Source of the DNA: Planococcus sp. MB-3u-03
Lineage (GTDB): Bacteria > Bacillota > Bacilli > Bacillales_A > Planococcaceae
Direction: 5' to 3'
Length of the DNA: 64,000 bases
Assembly: GCF_002833405.1 (NCBI RefSeq)
Contig: NZ_CP025135.1
Location: 787,501-851,500, forward strand
A program made the position numbers and the translations under genes. Under the pieces are notes generated by a model, which saw only the letters and a program-made list of their open reading frames with translations, made no database searches and had not been told where the DNA came from. Shown one piece after another: positions 36,857 to 45,719 of the stretch; positions within the stretch are counted from its first letter, which is position 1, and every line of letters starts with the position of its first letter.

Positions 36857-37879
36857 ATGGAGACAGCGAAAAAAAGAATGCTGACGGGCAATAAAGCGAT
36901 GGCGGAAGCGATTGCCCAGGAGATGGAGAACGACAAAAACGTATTCGTGCTCGGTGAAGATATCGGAAAATACGGCGGCATTTTCGGTTCGACGCAAGGC
37001 TTGATGGAAAAATTCGGGCCGGAGCGTGTGCTCGATACGCCAATTTCCGAGACGGCGTTTATCGGTGCGGCGATCGGTGCAGCGGCAGAAGGCATGCGGC
37101 CGATTGCAGAATTGATGTTCGTCGATTTCTTCGGCGTCTGCATGGACCAGATCTATAACCATATGGCGAAAATCCCGAATATGGCGGGCGGCAATGTGCG
37201 CCTCCCGATGGTGCTCATGACTTCGGTCGGCGGCGGTTATAGCGATGCTGCGCAGCATTCCCAGACTTTGTATGCGACATTTGCGCATATGCCGGGGATG
37301 AAAGTGGTCGCACCGAGCACGCCACATGACTTAAAAGGCATGATGACGTCCGCGATACGCGACGACAATCCGGTCGTTTTCATGTTCCATAAATCACTTC
37401 AAGGACTCGGGTGGATGGACCAGCTCGATTATGCGGTCGGCCATGTGCCGGAAGAATCGTATACCGTGCCGCTCGACAAAGCGAATGTCATGCGGGAAGG
37501 CAAAGACGTAACCATCGTCGGCATCCAGATGATGACGCATTATGCGATGGAAGCGGCAGAGCGATTGGCACAAGATGGCATCGAAGCGGAAGTCATCGAC
37601 CTGCGATCCTTGGCGCCGATCGATAAAGATACCATCCTCAATTCAGTGAAGAAAACGCATCGGCTGGTCGTCGTCGATGAGGATTACCGCTCGTATGGCA
37701 TGACAGCTGAAATCGCGGCCATCGTCTCGGAAGAAGCGCTCTATGAACTTGAATCGCCGATCAAGCGCCTGGCGATTCCGGATGTGCCGATTCCGTACAG
37801 CCATGTGCTGGAAGATTTCGTCTTGCCGGGGCCGGATAAAATCGTCGAGACAGTCAAGCAGATGATGGATGAAGCGTAA
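36857..37879 (+). CDS. acoB: 2-oxoacid/acetoin dehydrogenase E1 beta
   Basis: A 340-residue transketolase-like subunit: VLGEDIGKYGGIFGSTQGL, DTPISETAFIGAAIGAA, LMFVDFFGVCMDQIYNH, and C-terminal DEDYRSYGMTAEIAAIV. AAAGGAGC precedes ATG 36857, 23 bases after E1 alpha. Forms the alpha2beta2 E1 with AcoA, decarboxylating the substrate and reductively acylating a lipoyl domain. Confidence 0.85.
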   Translation: METAKKRMLTGNKAMAEAIAQEMENDKNVFVLGEDIGKYGGIFGSTQGLMEKFGPERVLDTPISETAFIGAAIGAAAEGMRPIAELMFVDFFGVCMDQIYNHMAKIPNMAGGNVRLPMVLMTSVGGGYSDAAQHSQTLYATFAHMPGMKVVAPSTPHDLKGMMTSAIRDDNPVVFMFHKSLQGLGWMDQLDYAVGHVPEESYTVPLDKANVMREGKDVTIVGIQMMTHYAMEAAERLAQDGIEAEVIDLRSLAPIDKDTILNSVKKTHRLVVVDEDYRSYGMTAEIAAIVSEEALYELESPIKRLAIPDVPIPYSHVLEDFVLPGPDKIVETVKQMMDEA

Positions 37880-37892
37880 AGGAGGCGATTGG

Positions 37893-38342
37893 ATGCATGA
37901 TGTGACTTTGCCGAAGCTGTCTGAAGATACCGATGAGAGCTTGATTGTCCTGTGGTTCGTTGATGAAGGCGATTACGTCGAAGAAGGCGCCGTGCTGTGT
38001 GAAGTGCAGACGGAAAAAGCGGTGTCTGAAATCCGTGCCGAAACGGGTGGGACGGTGAAGAAAATCCACGTGAAGCGCGGAGATTCCGCCAAAGCTGGTA
38101 CATTGCTTGCAGTCATCGACCCAAAAGGACAAGCTGCCGAGAACACGGGGGCTTCTGAAAAAGTCCATCTCGAACAGGCGGAGGAAAACGAAGCGTCACA
38201 AGAGACAGCGAGCTTTACCCGCGTGTCGCCAAGACTTCGCCATCTCGCGAAAGAACTGGACGTTAAACTTGAAGACGTCAATGGGACTGGAAAGGGCGGG
38301 GCGATAACCGAGCAGGACATCCGCGATGAAGCGGGATTATGA
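37893..38342 (+). CDS. Stand-alone lipoyl + E3-binding domain protein (E2 without catalytic domain)
   Basis: A 149-residue protein. Residues 1-78 form a lipoyl domain with the modified Lys in CEVQTEKAVSEI; a charged linker follows; residues about 110-148 form a peripheral subunit-binding domain (VSPRLRHLAKELDVKLEDVNGTGKGGAITEQDI). The 230-residue acyltransferase domain (HxxxDG) of a normal E2 is absent, and the frame ends naturally before a terminator with no remnant downstream. AAAGGAGGCG precedes ATG 37893. It may serve as a mobile lipoyl arm with an E3 and acyltransferase encoded elsewhere. Confidence 0.85.
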   Translation: MHDVTLPKLSEDTDESLIVLWFVDEGDYVEEGAVLCEVQTEKAVSEIRAETGGTVKKIHVKRGDSAKAGTLLAVIDPKGQAAENTGASEKVHLEQAEENEASQETASFTRVSPRLRHLAKELDVKLEDVNGTGKGGAITEQDIRDEAGL

Positions 38343-38345
38343 ATA

Positions 38346-38386
38346 GAAAAAAGGCGTAACCGACTTAATCGGTTGCGCCTTTTTTA
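38346..38386 (+). terminator. Terminator of the aco-like unit
   Basis: AAAAAAGGCGTAACCGA / TCGGTTGCGCCTTTTTT with one G-T pair. Confidence 0.88.
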
Positions 38387-38521
38387 TTGATGAGTAGACT
38401 ATTCATTCCCTCTGAAACAGAGTGAGAGCAGGACTTGCGCCGTTATGATGCAGGACTTTATAAACAGTGAAATAGCTTAGGGAATGTCTGTGCTTGTTGA
38501 GTGAAGCGCAAATGAATAAAC

Positions 38522-39481
38522 TTATTCCATCAATTCCGGATAAACCGTTTCCGCAACTAACTGCACCGCTTCACCGATGCGCGGCCCAGGGCGGGAAGTG
38601 ATGTCGGAATCGATGAAATGCACTTCGTCATTCTCAATCGCCTCCACATCCGACCAGCTGTCGCGCGCTTCGATATCACCGACGGCATCTTCCACGTAAG
38701 ACACGGTCGTCAAGATGACTTCGGGATCGCGGGTGATGACTTCTTCTTCAGAGATATTCGGCCAGCCTTCCAGGTCCTCGAAGACATTGGTCACTTGGGC
38801 GTGGTTTAGGATTTCCTGCATGAACGTCGATTTACCGGTTGTGTAAATTTCAGGGGACGGGCTGATTTCCACGTACACTTCTTTTTGCTCTTCGACCGCT
38901 GCAAGGCGTTCTTGGACATCTTCGATTTGCGTTTGGATGCCTTCGATCACTTCAGCGCCTTTTTCTTCCTTGGCAAGAACAGAGGCGATTTGTTCGATAT
39001 CGCCGTATACTTCATCGAATGAAGTAGCCGATTCGATAACGAATACCGGAATGTCGGCATCTTCAAGTTGGGAAAGGGCAGGCGGTGCCTCGCCGGTTGA
39101 ATAAGCCAAAACGACATCCGGGTCGAGCTGGATGATTTTCTCGGCATTGAATTCCACGGAATCACTGACGCGTTCGATGTCCTGTGCCGCTTCCGGGTAG
39201 TTGTCATAGTCGGTAACGCCGACCAATTGATCGCCGGAATCGAGTGCAAAGACGATCTCGGTGTTGCTCGGGATGAGCGACACGATCGTTTCAGGCGCTT
39301 GCTCGAATTCGAGTTCTTCGCCGCGGTCATCGGTGACCGTGTACGGTGCGTCGCTTGCAGTTTCAGTTGGCGTTTCTTCTGTTGTTTCGTCTGTTGCCGG
39401 TACTTCGGCAGTATCATCTTGGCAAGCACCGAGTGTTAAAGAGAGTGGAATGCTGAGTAAGAGAAATGATTTGATTTTCAC
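38522..39481 (-). CDS. Substrate-binding lipoprotein, BtuF-like (B12/siderophore)
   Basis: A 319-residue secreted lipoprotein: signal peptide with lipobox LTLGAC (Cys about 19), a Thr/Glu-rich linker, then a periplasmic-binding-protein-type fold (VSLIPSNTEIVFALDSGDQLVG, FNAEKIIQLDPDVVLAY, SRPGPRIGEAVQLVAE). GTG 39481 overlaps the preceding adenosyltransferase stop (GTGA) and has AAGGAGA upstream. As it lies in a B12-riboswitch operon, cobalamin is the likely ligand; no BtuC/BtuD genes are in the window. Confidence 0.82.
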   Translation of the reverse strand: MKIKSFLLLSIPLSLTLGACQDDTAEVPATDETTEETPTETASDAPYTVTDDRGEELEFEQAPETIVSLIPSNTEIVFALDSGDQLVGVTDYDNYPEAAQDIERVSDSVEFNAEKIIQLDPDVVLAYSTGEAPPALSQLEDADIPVFVIESATSFDEVYGDIEQIASVLAKEEKGAEVIEGIQTQIEDVQERLAAVEEQKEVYVEISPSPEIYTTGKSTFMQEILNHAQVTNVFEDLEGWPNISEEEVITRDPEVILTTVSYVEDAVGDIEARDSWSDVEAIENDEVHFIDSDITSRPGPRIGEAVQLVAETVYPELME

Positions 39482-40021
39482 GAGTGAGTCTCCTTTTTCT
39501 TCATGCGTTTTGTTGGATAGGATTTGCTGACGAATGGGATTTCATCGACGCCGTGCTGCTTATTGGCATACACGGCCATGACAAAAAAGACATTGGCGAG
39601 CAGGTTGGCATAGTCCATCAAATGCTCCGGCACTTCGCGCTCAAGCATCACATGGTGCAGGGCGCGGACGGACTTTTTCGCTTCGCTGCGGCAGACGTGA
39701 AGAATGCACGCAGCGTGGGTTCCTTGCGGCAGGACGAACTGGCCGATTTCCTCTTTCACTTCCGCCACGTAGCGGTCGTACAAGTCGCTGAGCTCGGCGA
39801 GGTCTTGTTCGGTAATCGCGAGTTTCCCGCGCACCGAGCCGTTCAAGTGATAAACCATCGGCTGCAGGCAGCGCAAATCATCGATGATTTGCGGGACATC
39901 GTTGACCGCGATGGCTTCGCCGATCCGTGTCGTCAAGGAATCGGTGCGGATCTCGAAATCGACCGTCGAAGCGCTTTCCCGCATGAACGGGTAGCACAGG
40001 TAGCGCATGTTTTTTTTTCAT
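39478..40021 (-). CDS. PduO-like ATP:cob(I)alamin adenosyltransferase, start in a slippery A tract
   Basis: A roughly 180-residue helical protein; LPQGTHAACILHVCRSEAKKSVRAL matches the PduO-type active site, and VPEHLMDYANLLANVFFVMAVYAN the last helix. The uninterrupted frame begins at ATG 40008, but the strong RBS (AGGAGGTG) serves ATG 40021, followed by nine A. With eight A that ATG reads MKKNMRYLCY in frame; with nine it enters another frame. So either one extra A is an error, or expression is set by the tract length. The enzyme makes adenosylcobalamin and is controlled by a B12 riboswitch. Confidence 0.75.
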
Positions 40022-40078
40022 TTGTTCACCTCCTGGATAGAATCCGTAAATATCAGCAGACGTATCGCTTTCAAAAAG

Positions 40079-40115
40079 AGACAAAAAAAGCCACTCTCAA
40101 CGAAGAGAGTGGCAC
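40079..40115 (-). terminator. Attenuator terminator between B12 riboswitch and adenosyltransferase
   Basis: On the minus strand: GCCACTCTC, TTCGTT, GAGAGTGGC then seven T. It stands between riboswitch and start codon, as expected for transcription attenuation. Confidence 0.85.
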
Positions 40116-40203
40116 GATTGCGAATATCCAGCACAAGGCTGTCCATAGGAAAAAGTTGCCGTAGATCCTCTTATCTTCCGAAGAGCAAAAATACGTTCAG
40201 AAA

Positions 40204-40360
40204 AAGGTAGGTCTCCTGGCTTGTGCATCGCTTTACTCTAAGGCCTTCCCGGGTCTCCCCAGTGGCATCTCTTATTTCATACGCACTTACAGTTGCGGAA
40301 ACAGCTCCGGATTTTCACCGGATTCCCTGTTACGCTGACGAATCAGCACCTTTTCCCTGC
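40204..40360 (-). ncRNA. Cobalamin (B12) riboswitch
   Basis: Minus-strand RNA has the conserved elements in order: AAAAGGTGC, GGGAATCCGGTGAAAATCCG, GAGCTG, CGCAACTGTAAGTG, GATGCCACTGG, CCCGGGAAGG and the B12 box AAGCCAGGAGACCTACC. It lies upstream of an adenosyltransferase and a BtuF-like gene, followed by an intrinsic terminator. High B12 should switch the operon off. Confidence 0.95.
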
Positions 40361-40536
40361 ATGATTATTTACTTAGTTTCAGTGTAGCACTTTTGATTTG
40401 GATTTAGGAGAGGAGAATGAAATTGTTTGGAGCTTGAATAAAGGTTACAGGGGAGGCACCGCGTCGGCCGCTTTGGGCATGGCTCCGTACATAGGCGAAT
40501 GGATCATAATCAGTATTTCACTAGGAGTTGAAAAAC

Positions 40537-40656
40537 GTTCGTAAAAGTCATCGAGAACCAGCGAACGTTCGTAAAGTGTTTTGGTATGTTTACGAACATT
40601 TTTCGCGCTTTATTAAGCTGTTTTGAGAGCGTTCGGAAAAGTGTACTTTTACGAAC
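40537..40656. repeat. Cluster of GTTCGTAAA direct and inverted repeats
   Basis: GTTCGTAAA occurs at 40537 and 40567, its complement TTTACGAAC at 40589, and a larger inverted repeat GTTCGGAAAAGT (40631) / ACTTTTACGAAC (40645) follows, ending in G-GTTTTT. The 40567/40589 pair is a perfect 9-bp stem with a 13-base loop. It lies in a 400-base gene-free stretch (40380-40775) between the B12 operon and the MerR gene. Possibly a terminator plus binding sites; not identified. Confidence 0.7.
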
Positions 40657-40715
40657 GGTTTTTGGACTAAGGGTCCATATGCTTATAAAATTTACAGAAA
40701 AGTTTATACCGCCTG

Positions 40716-40746
40716 TTGACTCTTCCGTTTACGGCAGAGTTATACT
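40716..40746 (+). promoter_or_regulatory. MerR-type promoter with 19-bp spacer operator
   Basis: TTGACT (40716-40721), exactly 19 bases, TATACT (40741-40746). The spacer holds the dyad ACTCT-t-CCGT-tt-ACGG-c-AGAGT (partly overlapping the -35 box). Over-long spacers with a central dyad are the hallmark of MerR-activated promoters. Confidence 0.8.
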
Positions 40747-40775
40747 AATAATGAAAGCACAAACGGAGGTGGCTT

Positions 40776-41516
40776 ATGTATAGTATTGGGAAAGTGGCAA
40801 AAGAATTAAACCTGACTGTTCGAACACTGCGCTATTACAATGAAATCGATCTATTAACACCTTCCCGAATTGCAGATTCAGGTTATCGTTATTATTCAAA
40901 AGAAGATATTCTAATTCTGCAGCGGGTTATCGCTTTAAAGAAACTAGGATTTCAATTAGAACAGATCAAATCTATTTTAAATGAAAATGACTGGGAGGAC
41001 ATTTTTGAAGAGCAATTGATTATTATTGCAAAAGAAAAAGCACACCTTGATTATCTGGAAAAAATGCTCAGGTTAACCCAGCAACTATCTTTTATTGAAC
41101 AAGACATTAGTTGGACCAACCTATTCCAATACATAGGGCAAACGGGAGAAGATCAAGTTAAGCAAATGGCTTATTTGAAAGAATACTTTAGTGAAAAAGA
41201 AAGGAAGGTTTTTAACAATCCCCTATTTCATATGGGTGAGAAGGAATCTATGGACATAGTTTACTTATTGAGAACAGCCAGGGAACAAAAGCATGAAAAC
41301 CCAAGCTCGATGAAATCTCAGACCTTGGCTAGAAAACTTATATTGTTCCTTGACGAAGCGTTTAACAGTGATAAAGCACTAATTGAAAAGTATTGGAGCC
41401 TACAAAAGGAAGCACCAGAAAAAGCCGGATTAATCTTTTTGGAAGAAAACGTAATTGAATACATTGATAAAATCATAGATTTTTACGAAGTAAACGAGTT
41501 GAAGAAGGAGAAGTAA
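40776..41516 (+). CDS. MerR-family regulator with C-terminal effector-like domain
   Basis: A 246-residue regulator: winged helix MYSIGKVAKELNLTVRTLRYYNEIDLLTPSR, GYRYYSKEDILILQRVIALKKLG, a coiled dimerisation helix, and about 120 further residues resembling TipAS-like or other small-molecule binding domains only in layout. ACGGAGGTGG precedes ATG 40776. It reads as autoregulated from the upstream 19-bp-spacer promoter and is followed directly by a CPBP-type membrane protein gene that is broken. Confidence 0.85.
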   Translation: MYSIGKVAKELNLTVRTLRYYNEIDLLTPSRIADSGYRYYSKEDILILQRVIALKKLGFQLEQIKSILNENDWEDIFEEQLIIIAKEKAHLDYLEKMLRLTQQLSFIEQDISWTNLFQYIGQTGEDQVKQMAYLKEYFSEKERKVFNNPLFHMGEKESMDIVYLLRTAREQKHENPSSMKSQTLARKLILFLDEAFNSDKALIEKYWSLQKEAPEKAGLIFLEENVIEYIDKIIDFYEVNELKKEK

Positions 41517-41613
41517 ATTGAACTGGAGCAATGAGCGGAAGCGTTATAATGCTGAACGGACAAAGTCGGAAAAGAAATTTCTAGATTGGCACGCAAAAAA
41601 AGGGAGGAAAGAC

Positions 41614-42467
41614 ATGATAACTACATCTAAGAACTCTTACTTAACTTATACAACCCTAGTCATTCTAATAGTGTCCTCTATATGGATTGTTCTATCAAAT
41701 AACGGGCGTATTATTGTAAGTGCAGATTTTGATGATTCACTTTTACTGTGGCGGCACTGGTTAATAGTCGGGATACCTTTTATTGTTTTATATTTTTTAC
41801 CATATAAAAACCCAAAATCCCCCTGCTTACATGAGGGGGAAAAACAGACTCTAAAGGCACAAACGCATTATCTATTGTTTACTGCTCTTTTATATTTTCT
41901 CGCTTTAATTATAACGCCTGCTGAAAACGTTTTTGACTATTTTTATATTTACAAACTTATTTTTCTTCTTTTGTTCCTCTTATAATTTTCAAGTGGAAGC
42001 CGTACAAAATAAAATTCTACTCACACTCTGCAAAAACAGTGGAAATTTGCTCTCATACCCGTTTTGTATGGATATTTATGTATTATTTCAGTCCTTGGGG
42101 TTCTGCAGAGTCTAATACATACGAAATAAATTTTCTTATTTTATTGACCGGTGCTTTAGTTTCCTTCTTATTAAACAGTGTTCTGGAAGAATTATTTTAT
42201 CGTGTTTGGTTACAAACTCGATTGGAGCTTTTTAGGAACTTGGCCAGCCATTTGTGTATCTGCTTTGTTATGGGCTGTTTGGCACGTTACTATTCAGAGC
42301 GCCGGCACTATTGATGTGACTATAGCAAATTCCATTGCTAATCATGGACTCATGGGATTATTTTTGGGGCTTTTATGGTCAAAATATCGAAATTTTGGGC
42401 TCTCGTCATCATTCATGGCTTAACAAATTTTCCGCTAGAAATTATTAGTAAACTGTTAGGAGAATAA
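41614..42467 (+). pseudogene. CPBP-family intramembrane metalloprotease, frameshifted
   Basis: ATG 41614 (GGGAGG upstream) opens a membrane protein that loses frame near 41970-41985. Later frames show the CPBP signatures LEELFYRVWLQTRLE (EExxxR), ALLWAVWH and NHGLMGLFLGLLWSKY, and a tail IHGLTNFPLEIISKLLGE ending at 42467. At least three indels separate these blocks. CPBP proteins are Rce1-like proteases, often linked to bacteriocin immunity. The 32 codons before 41614 (from TTG 41518) lie between the MerR stop and the RBS and are probably not translated. Confidence 0.75.
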
Positions 42468-42469
42468 TT

Positions 42470-42591
42470 ATGACTAAAAAGTCAGCCATATACGTGTCCA
42501 TGCATCTTTTATTCCAATCGGATATTCTATGATAGCTGAATTACCAATTGGAATAACATTTGTGGAAAATATGAATTCTGAACAAAATTAA
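42470..42591 (+). pseudogene. Short broken ORF after the CPBP gene
   Basis: ATG 42470 follows TTAGGAG and gives MTKKSAIYVSMHLLFQ before a stop; a shifted frame reads FIPIGYSMIAELPIGITFVENMNSEQN to a stop at 42591. It could be a roughly 40-residue peptide broken by one indel. Not recognised. Confidence 0.35.
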
Positions 42592-42745
42592 GTAATATTG
42601 GTCTAGCTTCAAGAAACGATTGAGCCCCATAAAAGGCGGCCAATAATATAAAAATTTAATTGCTAAAAACCTTTATTTTTGACAATTCTAGGTTAACCAT
42701 TAATTTAGTTTACATATCATGAATTTATCGGAAGTTACTTATACA

Positions 42746-42794
42746 GAAAAAGGAGAGAAGAGGCTGTCCATTGCGCATCTTTTCTCCTTTTTCA
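42746..42794. terminator. Hairpin, possible terminator
   Basis: GAAAAAGGAGA / TCTCCTTTTTC arms about 25 bases apart, in a gene-free AT-rich stretch (42592-42913) in which I see nothing else. Confidence 0.45.
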
Positions 42795-42913
42795 AAAGTG
42801 CGCTATTACGAATACTTTTGAAATGATTATTTAAATAAAACTAAATTTTTATTCTTGCGATTCGCGCCCTATTTAGGAGACAGTTTATAAATTGTATTAG
42901 ATCCCATATACTT

Positions 42914-43924
42914 TCAACTAATGACTACTTTATTCTTCCCTTTATCTTTTGCTATATAAGGATTTATCTACTACCTCCATCATAGAAGTAAGCGGCATTT
43001 TATCAGTGAAAATTCCCCTCCAATCGATACGGTAAACTCAAGCAGGCAATCTTGATAGTGAATGGTCAATTGCTGAATAGATAGGAGTAACCTGTCAGCA
43101 ATAAGTTTCACTTCAACTTGAGTGATGTCGGGCAATAAGATAGCAAATTCGTCTCCACCTATACGTGCTACAGTGTCCACAAGTCTTGTGCCTTCTTTAA
43201 GTTGATTTGCCAATTCTTTTAGTACATGGTCTCCTGCAGGATGTCCATAAGTATCGTTAATGGCTTTGAAATTGTCTATATCGATACATAACAAGGCCAA
43301 AAATCTACCATCATGAAGCGTGCAATCTGATGCTTTAGCTAGTTGCTCCATAAAATAACGACGATTATATAAAGAGGTCAAAGGATCTTGATCTGCCAAT
43401 TCTTTTAATTGAAGTTCTAGAAGTTTCTGTTTGGTAATGTCTACATAGCGAATAACTACTCCTTCAATAGATTCCTCGGTTTGAAGAGGCGTAGCTTGCA
43501 TCAAAAACCATCTTTTTATAGTAGGAGAGTGACAGGATTGTTCGAAATTAAAAGAGTCTTTCTGTCCTGTCAATATCGCTTGTAGCCCCTGATACAGTAG
43601 AGGCTCATTCTCACATTGTTCTAAATAATTCATTCCAATACCATAACTCGCTAAAGTTTCGCCACTTCTTAATGCAAATTGAAGCCATTCATTATTTGCA
43701 AAAAGAATAGAGCCAGTTGCATCAATCAAACAAATTTGATCTCGCAAAGAATCCAGAATAGATTCCTCTATTCCTACTTCTGTTGATAGGATATTTTCGC
43801 AATCTTTCTTCAATATAACCATCATCTTTCTTTGATTTATATTTTTATTAAGGTGTTTAACTGAGCTAGTCATCGGAATTCTAAGAAATACAAGTAATTC
43901 TGTCAAAGATATGACATTCAGCAT
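42914..43924 (-). pseudogene. PAS-GGDEF diguanylate cyclase with frameshifted C-terminus
   Basis: A PAS domain (ILDSLRDQICLIDATGSILFA ... GVVIRYVDIT) is followed by a GGDEF domain with intact active site RIGGDEFAILLP and substrate motif DIDNFKAINDTYGHPAGD; such enzymes make cyclic di-GMP. The open frame ends at 42980 (after SIGGEFSL). Shifting frame there recovers TDKMPLTSMMEVVDKSLY and, after a second shift, AKDKGKNKVVIS to a stop at 42914, the normal GGDEF end. Two indels therefore remove the last about 30 residues. ATG 43924 has a modest RBS. Confidence 0.8.
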
Positions 43925-44438
43925 GACTTCTTCACTACTATATTTAACAACGAAAGTTTCTCGTTTTTAGATTAATTTATTTGTGGGCTTGCAGTTGCAA
44001 GGACGTGTTGTAATTGAGTACTTTTGGGGTGACCTAATTAAACGTTAGAAGAAAGTCCAGCATCTCTTTCTGGGTCATACGGGCAGAGCTGTTTCTTTTG
44101 AATAGGTGCGCCAAATACGGTCGTGACGATTTTTGTTGGTGTCTTATGGATCTCATGTACCAGTGTTGGAAGTAAACCATATTTTTCTATCGTTCTTTTG
44201 GTATACGTTTGATTTTCAACAGAATTATAAAATGTATATGTACAGTTGAATGCATGAATAGCTTATGGCTGCGATAAAATGAATGGCACGAAAAATAAGG
44301 GTCAGATTTAAAAGAAGCTATTACCTATTCGTATAAAGATGAAAAGAAAAGAACATCAAGATTGGTGATAAATACCAAAAGTTAGCGTTCAAACTTAACT
44401 TTTAGAATGTACTACCTATATGATGCTCTTTTTGAACC
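43925..44438. other. Gene-poor AT-rich stretch with a minus-strand coding remnant
   Basis: No intact gene. Between 44041 and 44240 the minus strand stays open for about 60 codons in two frames (one contains YTKRTIEKYGLLPTLVHEIH). This looks like a fragment of a lost gene; I cannot name it. Confidence 0.4.
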
Positions 44439-45301
44439 TTACTGACTTTTAATGAAAGGAAGAATGACTTTGCGATGTGTTGCATCGTTAACAAGTACAC
44501 GATTGATGTAAAATTATCATCTGTCGGCACTATTGTTTGCGGTGCTAAATATATCCTGCTTCTAGCCCTTGATCCCGTAGTGCCTGAGCCGTAAAGTCAT
44601 CAGTATTCCCGTATGGATAAGCGAAGCTACGTACAGTTATTTCAAGCTCTTTTTTCAATAACTTCAATGCTTTTTCAAATCGCTTTTAAACGCCTCTCTA
44701 TTTTCTGGAACAAGAAATATGGGAGTTTCGTTTTCAAATCGATGCATTTTATACGTATGAGATCCCACGCTGGCAAGTCCACTCTTTTCCATTTTCTTAT
44801 TTGATCCCATGTTGCCATTTTAAGTTACTGAAGTCTGTATCTCCAACGCGTCCTGCAATGACAAACATGGTAAATGGAACGTTTGTTTTTCAAAATCGGA
44901 AATGCATTTTTGTAAACTGAGTAATCGATGTCGTCAAAAGAAACCCATACACATTTTGATGGGAAGGTTCCTGATTTCTTTGCTTGAAGGAATTCGTCTT
45001 CTGACAAGAAAACAGCTCCTGCATCGGCTAACGACGTTAATTGTTCTTCGAATTCTGTAGTTACTACGCTGTACTTAACCAATTCATCCGAGTTTAATAG
45101 CCATCTGCTTATTCGAACAAGCGTAGTATCTTCTAACACACGGTGATAGTTTAAACCAAGGCAACTCTCTTTGTTTAGTTCTTCTGGAAAAGACATCGCT
45201 AACTCATCTACCGTAAACACTTCTTCTTTGATATCATCCTTGAACAAAAAAAATGCATATATTAAAGCTAGAATAATGATTAGTTTAATCGCTTTCTTCA
45301 T
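44439..45301 (-). pseudogene. icaB: IcaB/PgaB-type poly-GlcNAc deacetylase, frameshifted
   Basis: ATG 45301 gives an N-terminal anchor (IKLIIILALIYAFFLF), GLNYHRVLEDT and CVWVSFDDIDYSVYKNAFPIL (NodB-type Asp site), then shifts out of frame near 44890. Other frames recover VPFTMFVIAGRVGDT, KSGLASVGSHTYKMH (metal-binding His), SFAYPYGNTDDFTAQALR and THRKVILPFIKSQ, ending at 44439. Two breaks are explained by one missing A in A-runs. IcaB removes N-acetyl groups from PNAG at the cell surface. It overlaps the icaD-like gene by 17 bases. Confidence 0.85.
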
Positions 45302-45719
45302 GTATTTTTTCCTCTTCTAATGAAATAATGGGGTTTCTTTCAAAAACCACATAGTTGCTTTGGAGTTTTTCAATGTTTTCGACACTCATTAATTGCAAGG
45401 AAAGTAGATCACGCTCAGTCACGGTCTCTGGGTAAGTTCGACGAGTTAATTTCCCAAATCGTTTTTTATTATAAAGACGATTAATAAACAATACTAAATA
45501 AAGAACAATGAATACGATAAATCCAAATAAAATTACTGCTTGAACTTCACTGTTTGTTGTTTTGAATGTAGTATTCAGCGTTCTTGTTACAATATTACTA
45601 AATCCAGTAGTAGCTGATAAAATGAAAATCATCACAATCACTGTATACACCCAAAAAAACAAAGTAATAAGCAGATCGGCAACAAATCTAAAATTTGAAC
45701 GATTTCCACTAATGATCAT
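45285..45719 (-). CDS. icaD: IcaD/PgaD-like accessory membrane protein
   Basis: A 144-residue protein with two membrane helices (about 14-38 and 58-80) and a cytosolic tail containing RRTYPETVTERDLLSL, in the layout of PgaD/IcaD proteins that assist the PNAG synthase. I start at ATG 45719, which overlaps the icaA stop by four bases (ATGA); a longer reading exists but lies within icaA. Sequence identity to IcaD is weak to my eye; the name rests mostly on position and topology. Confidence 0.7.
   Translation of the reverse strand: MIISGNRSNFRFVADLLITLFFWVYTVIVMIFILSATTGFSNIVTRTLNTTFKTTNSEVQAVILFGFIVFIVLYLVLFINRLYNKKRFGKLTRRTYPETVTERDLLSLQLMSVENIEKLQSNYVVFERNPIISLEEEKIHEESD

Noticed and set aside
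39484..40164. A 226-codon plus-strand ORF over the adenosyltransferase
   Set aside because: Antisense shadow; it also runs over the terminator and start region of the real B12 operon.
40537..40656. Possible CRISPR array
   Set aside because: Repeats are only 9 bp, irregularly spaced and in mixed orientation; no cas genes.
40586..40783. A 65-codon ORF just before the merR gene
   Set aside because: It spans the repeat cluster and the MerR promoter and has no RBS.
44613..44804. A 63-codon plus-strand ORF
   Set aside because: It is antisense to recoverable IcaB sequence, which explains the open frame.
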